From contig NZ_LVJW01000006.1 of NCBI RefSeq assembly GCF_001708965.1, positions 992,001-1,056,000 on the forward strand: a stretch of DNA of 64,000 nt, in the 5' to 3' direction. Position 1 is the stretch's first letter. Each line of letters begins with the position of its first letter. The DNA is from Candidatus Thiodiazotropha endoloripes. Lineage in GTDB: Bacteria > Pseudomonadota > Gammaproteobacteria > Chromatiales > Chromatiaceae. Position numbers and translations under genes: made by a program. Positions 56,687 through 64,000 of this stretch are shown here, piece after piece. A model generated the notes under the pieces. It was not told the origin of the DNA. It was given only the letters and a program-made list of their open reading frames with translations, and made no database searches.

Positions 56687-58081
56687 ATGAGCGACAATCA
56701 CCTCACAGCCAAACCCTGGTCCGGCCGTTTCAACGAGCCCACCGATGCCTTCGTCGAGGCCTTTACCGCCTCGGTGGATTTCGATCGCAGACTCTATCGC
56801 TACGATATCGAGGGCTCCATCGCCCACGCCCGCATGCTGGCGCAACAGGGAATCCTCAGTGAGCAGGAGCGGGATGACATCATCCAGGGCCTGGAACAGA
56901 TTCAAAGCCGCATCGCTGCGGGGGAGTTCCAGTGGTCTGTCTCACTCGAAGATGTCCACATGAACATCGAATCGGCGCTTACCGAGGCTATCGGCGATGC
57001 CGGCAAAAAACTTCACACCGGCCGCTCGCGCAATGACCAGGTTGCCACCGACATCCGCCTCTGGTTGCGCGATGAGATCGATGCACTGAGAATCGCGATT
57101 GGCAAACTGCAGACTGCACTACTGGATAAAGCGGAGCAGGAGGCAGAGACCATCCTGCCCGGTTTCACCCACTTGCAGACAGCCCAACCGGTCACCTTCG
57201 GTCACCACCTGATGGCCTGGTTCGAGATGCTGGATCGAGATCGGCAACGACTGGCCGATTGCCAGCAGCGGGTCAATGTGATGCCGCTTGGGGCGGCCGC
57301 GCTGGCCGGCACCACCTATCCCATCGACCGTCAGATGACCGCACAACTGTTGGGCTTCAGCGCCCCGGCGGAAAACTCCCTGGATGCGGTCTCGGACCGG
57401 GACTTTGCCATCGAATTCTGTGCCGACGCCAGCATTTTGATGATGCACCTCTCCCGCTTTTCGGAAGAGTTGATCATCTGGTCCTCCGCCCAGTTCGGCT
57501 TTATTGAGCTGTCAGACAGTTTCTGTACGGGTTCCTCGATCATGCCACAGAAGAAGAATCCGGATGTGCCGGAGCTGATCCGTGGCAAGACAGGACGCAT
57601 CTATGGCCATCTGATCGGCCTGCTGACCCTGATGAAGAGTCAGCCTCTGGCCTACAACAAGGATAACCAGGAAGACAAGGAGCCCCTGTTCGACACCGTC
57701 GACAACCTGAAGGGCTCGCTCAAAGTCTTCGCCGAAATGATTCCCGCCATCAGTTGCCGCAAACAGGCGATGCGCCAGGCTGCGATGCAGGGTTTTGCCA
57801 CCGCCACCGATCTGGCCGACTACCTGGTACGCAAGGGGATCCCGTTCCGTGACGCCCATGAGGTGGTTGGCAAAGCCGTAGCCTTCGGTGTCGCCGAAAG
57901 CCGGGATCTGTCGGAGATGAGCCTGGCCGAGCTGCAGCAATTCTCCGATCAGATCGATGAGGATGTCTTCGAGATTCTCACCCTGGAGGGGTCCGTCTCG
58001 GCCAGGGATCACATAGGCGGTACTGCCCCCGCCCAGGTCCGCCAGGCGATCCAGCGCGCCCGTCAGCGAATAGCCGAATGA
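56687..58081 (+). CDS. argH: Argininosuccinate lyase
   Basis: 464 residues from the ATG at 56687 (AGGA 10 bases upstream; a TTG three codons earlier is unlikely). Splits argininosuccinate into arginine and fumarate. The start [33 protein letters not shown] and the signature [12 protein letters not shown] with the catalytic Ser are present. It overlaps the VOC gene by 4 bases (ATGA). Confidence 0.97.
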   Translation: MSDNHLTAKPWSGRFNEPTDAFVEAFTASVDFDRRLYRYDIEGSIAHARMLAQQGILSEQERDDIIQGLEQIQSRIAAGEFQWSVSLEDVHMNIESALTEAIGDAGKKLHTGRSRNDQVATDIRLWLRDEIDALRIAIGKLQTALLDKAEQEAETILPGFTHLQTAQPVTFGHHLMAWFEMLDRDRQRLADCQQRVNVMPLGAAALAGTTYPIDRQMTAQLLGFSAPAENSLDAVSDRDFAIEFCADASILMMHLSRFSEELIIWSSAQFGFIELSDSFCTGSSIMPQKKNPDVPELIRGKTGRIYGHLIGLLTLMKSQPLAYNKDNQEDKEPLFDTVDNLKGSLKVFAEMIPAISCRKQAMRQAAMQGFATATDLADYLVRKGIPFRDAHEVVGKAVAFGVAESRDLSEMSLAELQQFSDQIDEDVFEILTLEGSVSARDHIGGTAPAQVRQAIQRARQRIAE

Positions 58082-58446
58082 TCAGCCGACTCCACCATGT
58101 CAGTCTGCTGGTCGCCGATACCGACAGAGCACTCGACTTCTACTGTGGTCTGCTGGGATTGAGCGTGGACGAGCAACGCCCGGAGCTGGGCTTCCCCGGG
58201 GCCTGGTTACAGGTCGGGGAGCAGCAGATCCATCTGCTGGAGCTGCCAAATCCTGACCCGCTCGAGGGACGCCCCGAGCATGGTGGCCGGGATCGCCATA
58301 CTGCCTTTTTTGTCTCCGATTTCGAGGCGCTGAAAAGCAGACTGGACACGGCCGGGATCCCCTTTACCCTCAGTCGTTCGGGTCGCCGCGCGCTGTTTTG
58401 TCGCGATCCGGATCAGAACGGCATTGAACTGATTGCCTGCAACTGA
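58078..58446 (+). CDS. VOC-family (glyoxalase-like) protein
   Basis: 122 residues, one complete VOC fold made of two βαβββ units. Potential metal ligands are His near residue 7 (LHHVSLLV), Glu in IHLLELP, His in RHTAFFV and Glu in NGIELIA, all in the positions used by glyoxalase I-like and dioxygenase enzymes. The substrate is unknown. Translational coupling to argH is clear from the ATGA overlap, but no functional link is known to me. Confidence 0.9.
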   Translation: MISRLHHVSLLVADTDRALDFYCGLLGLSVDEQRPELGFPGAWLQVGEQQIHLLELPNPDPLEGRPEHGGRDRHTAFFVSDFEALKSRLDTAGIPFTLSRSGRRALFCRDPDQNGIELIACN

Positions 58447-58471
58447 CCATCTATACACCAGGATGACCGCC

Positions 58472-58828
58472 ATGTCCCAAGACTCCCTGGATAACCTCAA
58501 TAACAGACTCAAACAGTTTGCCCAAGCCCGGGACTGGGAACAGTTCCACAGCCCGAAAAACCTGACCATGGCAATGATTGCGGAGTGTGCCGAGCTGGTC
58601 GAACACTTTCAGTGGATGACGGAGGAACAGAGCATGAATCTCTCCGCAGATAAGCATCAGCAGGTCGCCATGGAGATGGCTGATATTCTTATCTATCTGA
58701 TCCGTTGTGCCGAACGACTGGATATCGATCTGGTCGATGCGGCGGAGCGAAAAATCGCCATTAACGAGGCCCGCTACCCGGCCGAAAAGGTGCGTGGTGA
58801 TGCCCGTCGGGCAGATGAGTACGATTGA
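58472..58828 (+). CDS. MazG-like nucleotide pyrophosphohydrolase
   Basis: 118 residues from the ATG at 58472, chosen because AGGA ends 9 bases before it; the frame is open further upstream into the VOC gene. The helical MazG-type site is complete: NLTMAMIAECAELVEHFQWM (the ExxE part) and MEMADILIYLIRCAERL (the ExxD part), both Mg-binding. Single-domain proteins of this kind (RS21-C6/dCTPase group) hydrolyse non-canonical or excess nucleotides. Confidence 0.88.
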   Translation: MSQDSLDNLNNRLKQFAQARDWEQFHSPKNLTMAMIAECAELVEHFQWMTEEQSMNLSADKHQQVAMEMADILIYLIRCAERLDIDLVDAAERKIAINEARYPAEKVRGDARRADEYD

Positions 58829-58966
58829 GCCGGATCAAGGCTGCCACTGCCAGGCAAAGGCTGATTTTACTCTTTCCCCAATCTTTGCAGGGTGGAGTGG
58901 AGAGGGGTATCAGGCTATCTTTTAGCAAAACCCTTTAATCCACTCAGGAATAGGTTGGGAGAAGTT

Positions 58967-59137
58967 ATGAAGAAGTATCAATGTATCGTCTGTGGCTTTA
59001 TCTATGACGAAGCGGAAGGATTGCCGGAAGAGGGTATTGCCGCCGGAACACGCTGGAGAGAAATCCCGGATGACTGGGAGTGTCCGGAGTGTGGTGTGAG
59101 CAAAGCTGACTTCGAGATGGTGGAGATGGTAGCCTAG
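58967..59137 (+). CDS. Rubredoxin
   Basis: 56 residues. The iron site is Cys 6, Cys 9, Cys 39 and Cys 42 (CIVCG … CPECG), with the conserved [12 protein letters not shown] and [17 protein letters not shown] lies directly upstream of the ATG at 58967; the frame is open earlier but unconserved. It passes single electrons in the cytoplasm, and its reductase follows 39 bases downstream. Confidence 0.96.
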   Translation: MKKYQCIVCGFIYDEAEGLPEEGIAAGTRWREIPDDWECPECGVSKADFEMVEMVA

Positions 59138-59176
59138 GAGCTGGGACCTCCAAAGCGGATTATTTAAAACAAGAAG

Positions 59177-60334
59177 ATGGAAAAAATTCTGATTCTCGGT
59201 TCCGGCCTGGCCGGCTACAGCCTTGCCCGGGAGATCAGGGCCGTCGATGAGTCAATCGAACTGCAGATGATCACCGCGGATGCGGGTGATTTCTACTCAA
59301 AACCGATGCTTTCGAATGGCCTCGCACAGGGCAAGCAGAGCCAGGACCTGGTCAATGCCACGGCAGAGAGCATGAGCGACAAGCTTAAAATGCGCATCGA
59401 CACCAACTGCCGTGTCACCGCCATCGATACCGAACGCCAACAGGTGATCACCGATCGGGGTGAGCATCACTACACGTCACTGGTACTGGCTCTTGGGGCG
59501 AAACCGATCATTCCCGTCATGCGTGGTGATGCTGAGCAACATCGAGTCACCGTCAACAGTCTCTATGACTACCACCGGTTCAGGCAGCTGCTGCCCCAAT
59601 CACCCGCCCATGTGGCGATCATCGGGCCTGGCCTGATCGGCTGTGAGTTTGCCAACGACCTGTTGAGCCAGGGCTATCAGGTCAGTCTGATCGGACCGGA
59701 CCCCCACCCGATCAGCACCTTGCTGCCGGCAATCACCGGCAAAGCCCTGCAGCAGGCCATGACAGAGGCCGGCGCCCATTGGCATCTGCAACAGACGGCC
59801 GCCATCATGGATCAATTGGCACAAGGCTACCGCCTGACCCTGACGGATGCTTCGATTATCGATTGTGATCTGGTGCTCTCAGCCGTTGGCCTGCTACCGG
59901 AGATGCAGCTGGCTACCGAGGCCGGTCTGGGGACAGCCAGGGGTATCGTTACCGATCGCATGCTGAGAACCAGTAACGAGCGAATCTACGCACTGGGAGA
60001 CTGTGCCGAAATCGCCGGTTTCAACCTACCCTATGTAATGCCGATCATGAACGCCGCTCGTGCGCTGGCCAAGACCCTCACCGGTGAGCCCACCGAAGTG
60101 GTCTATCCGGCCATGCCGGTGGTGATCAAGACACCTTTGCATCCAATCGTTATCGCGCCACCACAGCGCGGAGCGGCAGGTGACTGGCAAAACCACCAGG
60201 ACCAGCAGGGCACAGAGTGCCTGTTCCATGATCCAGAGGGTCAACTGAGTGGCTTTGTCCTGAGTGGCAAATATGTGGAGCGCAAACAGTCGCTGACCAA
60301 GCAGCTACCCCACCTTCTTCCGGCAACGGGCTAA
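59177..60334 (+). CDS. Rubredoxin–NAD(+) reductase
   Basis: 385 residues, a two-dinucleotide-fold flavoprotein: FAD motif ILGSGLAGYSLA near residue 6, LVLALGAKPIIP, the NAD motif IIGPGLIGCEFAND around 150, and IYALGDCAEI for FAD. It reduces the rubredoxin encoded just upstream, with alkane hydroxylation or oxidative-stress defence as known uses. No hydroxylase gene is adjacent. Its 3' end overlaps the convergent DUF1415 gene by 30 bases. Confidence 0.92.
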   Translation: MEKILILGSGLAGYSLAREIRAVDESIELQMITADAGDFYSKPMLSNGLAQGKQSQDLVNATAESMSDKLKMRIDTNCRVTAIDTERQQVITDRGEHHYTSLVLALGAKPIIPVMRGDAEQHRVTVNSLYDYHRFRQLLPQSPAHVAIIGPGLIGCEFANDLLSQGYQVSLIGPDPHPISTLLPAITGKALQQAMTEAGAHWHLQQTAAIMDQLAQGYRLTLTDASIIDCDLVLSAVGLLPEMQLATEAGLGTARGIVTDRMLRTSNERIYALGDCAEIAGFNLPYVMPIMNAARALAKTLTGEPTEVVYPAMPVVIKTPLHPIVIAPPQRGAAGDWQNHQDQQGTECLFHDPEGQLSGFVLSGKYVERKQSLTKQLPHLLPATG

Positions 60335-60856
60335 TCGCTGCTCTACGGCCTCCAGACCCATCTCCCGTAATAACTCGATATTTCGCTGTGGGATCAGCTC
60401 CGGTTGCGGGTAGTGTTTCAGCGCCTCAGCCAAAGATTCCTCTCTGATGAAGTGAAACATGGGGTAGGGAGAACGATTGGTATAGTTGGCCGGATCGCTT
60501 TCATCACTACCATCAAATTGGTAATCCGGGTGGAAGCTGGCGAGCTGAAACTTGCCTTCCAGGCCCGCTTCGGGAATCACCTCCTCCACCACCTGCAGCA
60601 GATCAAGATAATCATCAAACGCTTCAAGACCTGCCGGTACGATCAGCAGGCTGGCCTCAGCATCCTGCAGCTGCAGCATGGTCTCAAATTCAGCCAGGAT
60701 TGCCCGGTAGATTCCATCCATATCGGACTCCGGGCAGACCAGATAGCGAATACGCCCCGCCTCTACCGGCACAGCGGCAAATGGACATAGATTGAGCCCA
60801 ACAACTGTTCCTTCCACCCAGCATCGGGTTGCTGCCAGTATGGCTTCATTGTTCAT
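60305..60856 (-). CDS. DUF1415 protein
   Basis: 183 residues from the ATG at 60856, with GGAG 7 bases upstream; this starts the conserved part, and the longer frame lies in the MOSC gene. Signatures are GTVVGLNLCPFAAVPVEAGR, LEAFDDYLDLLQVVEE, the FHPDYQF stretch and NRSPYPMFHFIREES. The function is unknown. It overlaps the MOSC gene by 11 bases. Confidence 0.85.
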   Translation of the reverse strand: MNNEAILAATRCWVEGTVVGLNLCPFAAVPVEAGRIRYLVCPESDMDGIYRAILAEFETMLQLQDAEASLLIVPAGLEAFDDYLDLLQVVEEVIPEAGLEGKFQLASFHPDYQFDGSDESDPANYTNRSPYPMFHFIREESLAEALKHYPQPELIPQRNIELLREMGLEAVEQRLARCRKKVG

Positions 60857-61664
60857 CACGATACTCCAGAATTTCCACTGACATCCCCACCCCCAGCTCT
60901 CCCGGGTGATCATAGATCAGATTCTGCCCGAAATAGACCTGTTTTCCCCGTCGTCGGTAAGCGGCCAGGGAGGCCAGCGGTTCAGCACCCCGCACCCCGG
61001 TGGCGGGATCCACGCTCGTAATGCTGCAACGGGAACAGGGCTTCACCAGTCGCAGCTCCATCGTTCCGATACGAATCCGTGACCACTGATCCTCGGCGTA
61101 TGGCTGTGTGCCCGAAACCACCAGATTGGGACGAAAGCGTGCCATGGAGAGGGGTGACTCAAGCCGGCTGTTGAGCTCCTCAAGTGAGGCCTCAGAGGCC
61201 AGCAGCAGAGGGAAGCCATCGCTAAAGGCCGTAAGATGTCTGGGCTCCGCATAGCGCTGATCCACCTGACGTTTCACATCGTCCATCATATAGACAAGAC
61301 GGCACTCAACACCGAGAAAACGACTCAACCAGGCATCAGCCCGCTGTTCAACCAGACAACCTTCGAGGCGATCCTGCCAAACCTCAACCTCGATTCTGGG
61401 CGCGGCAAAGGTTGGTCTGCCCACCCGCAAGCTGGGCATATCCGGGGCTGTCAGCAGCAGCCCATCGGATTCGACCTCGACTCCAATCAGGGTCATCCTG
61501 GGGAGTTCCCGCTGAGATAAAAATCCCCCATCGCGATCCACCACCATCCAGCGCCGGTCGTGCACCAGGCCAAACCCGTCCACGCTGGAGCGATCGACAG
61601 CCACGCCTCTCAGGGACTTCACCGGATAGCAGTGAAGCCCCGATAAACAGATCGGGGTAGACAT
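60846..61664 (-). CDS. MOSC-domain protein (YcbX-like)
   Basis: 272 residues. An N-terminal β-barrel MOSC_N domain (YPVKSLRGVAVDRSSVDGFG, HDRRWMVVD) and a C-terminal MOSC domain with the molybdenum-ligand Cys context VKPCSRCSITSVD. The YcbX/mARC group reduces N-hydroxylated compounds using a molybdenum cofactor; the ferredoxin domain of YcbX is absent here, so an external electron donor is needed. GGAGG lies 4 bases before the ATG. It precedes DUF1415. Confidence 0.9.
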   Translation of the reverse strand: MSTPICLSGLHCYPVKSLRGVAVDRSSVDGFGLVHDRRWMVVDRDGGFLSQRELPRMTLIGVEVESDGLLLTAPDMPSLRVGRPTFAAPRIEVEVWQDRLEGCLVEQRADAWLSRFLGVECRLVYMMDDVKRQVDQRYAEPRHLTAFSDGFPLLLASEASLEELNSRLESPLSMARFRPNLVVSGTQPYAEDQWSRIRIGTMELRLVKPCSRCSITSVDPATGVRGAEPLASLAAYRRRGKQVYFGQNLIYDHPGELGVGMSVEILEYRDEQ

Positions 61665-61807
61665 TAACCCTCCTATATTCGAGTGTTTTAATCATTTTAC
61701 AAAAAATTAGCTACATTCCTGAGAGGATCTGCCGATATGGAATCTGCTACTTAACAATTCCAGCGAAGGACAAGTGTACATGTCCATCCGCTCAGGAGGA
61801 GAACTGT

Positions 61808-62917
61808 ATGGATATCGTGCCCTATCTGAAACTGATGGTGCAAAAAAATGGATCAGACCTATTTTTCAGTACAGGCGCCCCGCCCAATCTGAAGGCAGAG
61901 GGTGAGACACGACCGGTAGGCACGGCCCCACTCCAGTCAGGTCAGGTGAGAAAACTCGCCTATGGCATCATGAGTGATGATCAGATCAAGGAGTTCGAGG
62001 CCACTTATGAGTGCAATCTTGCCATTTCGGTCAATGCACTGGGTCGATTCCGGGTCAATGTCTATCGCCAGCGAGGCGATGCAGCGATGGTCATTCGCTA
62101 CATCAAAGGCGTTATTCCTCCAGTTGAAAAACTCAATCTGCCGATCATTCTGAAGGATCTCATTATGGAGCCCCGGGGACTGATCCTGGTCGTTGGCGCC
62201 ACCGGATCGGGTAAATCGACCACCCTCGCGGCGATGATTGAACATCGCAACCAGAACCGCACCGGCCATATTCTGACCATCGAGGATCCGATTGAGTATC
62301 TCTACACCCACAAAAAGTCGGTTGTCGACCAGCGGGAAGTCGGACTCGATACCCTCTCCTATGAGAATGCACTGAAGAATGCCATGCGTGAGGCGCCGGA
62401 TGTGATTCAAATTGGTGAAATCCGGGAAATGTTCACCATGCAGCATGCCATTGCCTATGCAGAAACAGGACACCTCTGTCTCTCAACCCTGCACGCCAAC
62501 AATGCCAACCAGGCACTGGACCGAATCATCAACTTCTTCCCGGACTCCGCCCACCAGCAGCTCTACATGGATCTTTCGCTTAATCTGAGAGCGGTCGTTT
62601 CACAACGACTGGTGAAAGGCAAAAATGGCCAACGACTGCCTGCCGTTGAGATACTGTTGTTGACCTCCTATATCTCCGAACTGATCCAGAAAGGCGACAT
62701 CCATACCATCAAAGAGGTGATGGAACAGGGGAACGAACGGGGTATGCAGACCTTCGATCAATCCCTCTACAAACTCTACCAGGAGGGTAAAATCACTCTG
62801 GAAGAGGCTTTGGCACATGCAGACTCCCGCAACAACCTGTCACTGAAGATCAGACTCTCAGATACCAATGGCGTGGCAGCACCTGGCAGTTTAGGCGTTG
62901 CCGAGGACCAGTTCTGA
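61808..62917 (+). CDS. pilU: Type IV pilus retraction ATPase PilU
   Basis: 369 residues. Walker A GATGSGKST (Lys 136), Asp box and Walker B (IQIGEIREMFTMQHAIAYA), and the His box GHLCLSTLHANNANQALDRI are present; this last stretch distinguishes PilU from PilT. PilU assists PilT in pilus retraction and twitching. AGGAGGAG lies just before the ATG. pilT is not in the window. TsaP at 18243 and AlgZR at 54513 are further links to type IV pili. Confidence 0.95.
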   Translation: MDIVPYLKLMVQKNGSDLFFSTGAPPNLKAEGETRPVGTAPLQSGQVRKLAYGIMSDDQIKEFEATYECNLAISVNALGRFRVNVYRQRGDAAMVIRYIKGVIPPVEKLNLPIILKDLIMEPRGLILVVGATGSGKSTTLAAMIEHRNQNRTGHILTIEDPIEYLYTHKKSVVDQREVGLDTLSYENALKNAMREAPDVIQIGEIREMFTMQHAIAYAETGHLCLSTLHANNANQALDRIINFFPDSAHQQLYMDLSLNLRAVVSQRLVKGKNGQRLPAVEILLLTSYISELIQKGDIHTIKEVMEQGNERGMQTFDQSLYKLYQEGKITLEEALAHADSRNNLSLKIRLSDTNGVAAPGSLGVAEDQF

Positions 62918-63331
62918 TTCAGCCTGCAGGTTGAGTGGCAACACTCATTCAGATCCCCTCAAGCGGAGGGGGGGATGATTGCCACTCAGTTGAAAATCCC
63001 CGAAACGGGTATAAAAAAGTGTTGGCCATGAGCCAGATAACACGGCAGTGACTACAGATGATAACCTACATTAATATAAAGGATTTATGGAAGGCCTACT
63101 GACCGGTCAATAAATAGATATCCAAAAGGAAAGAGAAGAGGACTCTCGTGTTGGAACTCATACCAGTCATTCTGCATCAGTCGTGGGTGGATCGAAAGCC
63201 TACGATCAGCAGATCTCACATCGAATATCGAACGCAACGGACCCATACCTTCCGCTTATTGATTGCGGCACTCTACTGCTTTTTCACTGACCGGCAGCCG
63301 GCGTCTATTGGCGTTTACCAGGAGAGGCAGA
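62918..63331. other. Intergenic region after pilU with nested inverted repeats
   Basis: The first 70 bases fold into nested hairpins (listed separately). A 65-codon frame lies at 63148-63345. The remainder, including TATAAAAAAG near 63011, is AT-rich and probably holds the promoter of the sensor gene. Confidence 0.5.
62932..62988. promoter_or_regulatory. Nested inverted repeats at the pilU 3' end
   Basis: An outer 10-bp perfect pair, TGAGTGGCAA (62932-62941) and TTGCCACTCA (62979-62988), encloses an inner pair CCCCTC (62955-62960) and GAGGGG (62966-62971). Together they could form a long stem with a branched tip. There is no T run, so it may stabilise the mRNA end. Confidence 0.45.
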
Positions 63332-63345
63332 TTGAATTCCGTTAA
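63148..63345 (+). CDS. Candidate 65-residue ORF with good ribosome-binding site
   Basis: A GTG at 63148 has GAGG 6 bases upstream and opens a 65-codon frame ending at the TAA at 63343-63345. The end overlaps the TTG start of the following sensor gene by 14 bases, so it could couple its translation. The peptide has a short hydrophobic stretch (LLIAALYCFF near 38-47) and no known family pattern. It may be chance. Confidence 0.25.
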   Translation: MLELIPVILHQSWVDRKPTISRSHIEYRTQRTHTFRLLIAALYCFFTDRQPASIGVYQERQIEFR

Positions 63346-64000
63346 ATTCATAGCGGCCTTGATCTTCCTGATTGGTGCGGAGGCCAGTCTGCTGCTTTTT
63401 GACTATTGGCGGGAGATCGATCATCAGCTTGAGCGGGCCGAGGCAACCCGTCAGACAGCCGTTACCACCGCTCTGAAAAGCTATCGGCGGATTATCGAAG
63501 TTTTCTATAGAGATCGGTTCAATCAGCCACCGACAGCGTCCCTGCTGGCGGCGGCAAGCAGCGACGACAAACAACAGAGCGAGTTACGCAGCCGTCTCTT
63601 TCAGCGCTTCATCACAAGCTATAAACACCTGCAGCAAGAGGGTATCCATGGCCTGCAATTCATACTCCCAGACGGTCGGGTCTTTCTACGCTTCGATCAA
63701 CCCGGGAAATTTGGTGACAAGGTTATTGAGCATCGTCCGATGTTGCAGGGGGTATTGAATGGATTCCCCCAGGGCGGAATGCTCGAATATGATCCAGCCA
63801 ATCCAAGCCACAGATTCGCCTTTCCGATCATACATCAGGATCGGATGGTGGGGATCATCGATTTCGGAGTCGCCTTCGAAGCGATTCGCAAAACTCTCAA
63901 CCAATTGAGTACTATGCGTGACACCCATTTCCTGCTGGTTTTAAAACAGGATCTGTATGAAACGGTAACCAATCCCCAGCTGTATCCACGCTATCGGACA
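63332..64000 (+). CDS. Membrane sensor protein with Cache-like periplasmic domain (5' part)
   Basis: 223 residues seen, open at the window edge. The start is a TTG at 63332 with AGGAGAGG 5 bases upstream. A membrane helix (about 4-22) leads to a periplasmic region with FILPDGRVFLRFDQPGKFGD, RPMLQGVLNG, and FPIIHQDRMVGIIDFGVAFE, a pattern seen in dCache-type sensors. The output domain lies outside the window; a histidine kinase, GGDEF or chemotaxis output are all possible. Confidence 0.75.
   Translation, partial: MNSVKFIAALIFLIGAEASLLLFDYWREIDHQLERAEATRQTAVTTALKSYRRIIEVFYRDRFNQPPTASLLAAASSDDKQQSELRSRLFQRFITSYKHLQQEGIHGLQFILPDGRVFLRFDQPGKFGDKVIEHRPMLQGVLNGFPQGGMLEYDPANPSHRFAFPIIHQDRMVGIIDFGVAFEAIRKTLNQLSTMRDTHFLLVLKQDLYETVTNPQLYPRYRT

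Noticed and set aside
1-64000. tRNA, rRNA, CRISPR, transposase or prophage genes
   Set aside because: I looked for cloverleaf genes, repeat arrays and integrase or transposase proteins and found none.

Overview
The window is a stretch of gammaproteobacterial chromosome. The gene orders fmt–rsmB–DUF4390–ntrY–ntrX, def/tsaP–dprA–smg–topA and argH/algZ–algR–hemC–hemD–hemX–hemY are those of Pseudomonas and of Chromatiales-type sulfur bacteria. The dihaem cytochromes, c-di-GMP enzymes, pilU and HDOD signalling suggest a free-living or symbiotic, respiring, motile Chromatiales-like bacterium; this placement is inference. I see no rRNA, tRNA, CRISPR array, insertion sequence or prophage.

Layout. 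1–1034: 3' part of trkA (minus). 1269–4827: two lipoproteins, a PhoX/DUF839-like protein on a collagen-like tether and a dihaem c-type cytochrome with an EF-hand-like loop. 5413–8756: a receiver–GAF–PAS histidine kinase coupled to a receiver–HDOD protein. 8982–10621: two YbjQ-type proteins and an M48 metalloprotease. This block of about 10 kb separates ntrX from trkA, which are usually adjacent. 11023–18051 (minus): translation-initiation and rRNA-modification genes (def, fmt, rsmB), a DUF4390 protein and ntrYX; NtrX has a degenerate AAA+ domain. 18243–23486 (plus): tsaP, dprA, smg, topA. 23542–24264 (minus): yqiA-like esterase, preceded by a possible 44-codon CxxC mini-protein. 24285–29197 (plus): cobalamin riboswitch and a btuB-F-C-D vitamin B12 uptake operon.

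29296–42077 is more accessory: a membrane protein, a small Cys-rich SH3-like secreted protein, a PAS/GAF/GGDEF/EAL protein, a doubly frameshifted RDD gene, a two-gene RND efflux system, a membrane-anchored heptad-repeat protein, a second kinase closely related to the first, and a small secreted protein. 42485–46818: ubiD, an orphan ParA ATPase, an atypical SDR and a ferredoxin–flavin reductase. 46852–49255 (minus): a dihaem cytochrome overlapping a diguanylate cyclase gene. 49421–56441 (minus): haem synthesis genes hemCDXY, another dihaem cytochrome and algZR. 56687–60334 (plus): argH coupled to a VOC protein, a MazG-like pyrophosphohydrolase, rubredoxin and rubredoxin reductase. 60305–61664 (minus): DUF1415 and MOSC proteins. 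61808–64000 (plus): pilU and the start of a membrane sensor protein.

Themes. Haem and electron transport recur (hemCDXY, three dihaem c-type cytochromes, rubredoxin and its reductase, B12 uptake, ubiquinone synthesis). Signalling is dense (four histidine kinases, three response regulators, two c-di-GMP enzymes). The least explained parts are the tethered PhoX-like/dihaem lipoprotein pair, the YbjQ–YbjQ–M48 triad, the degenerate NtrX, the CxxC mini-ORF beside the riboswitch and the membrane heptad-repeat protein.
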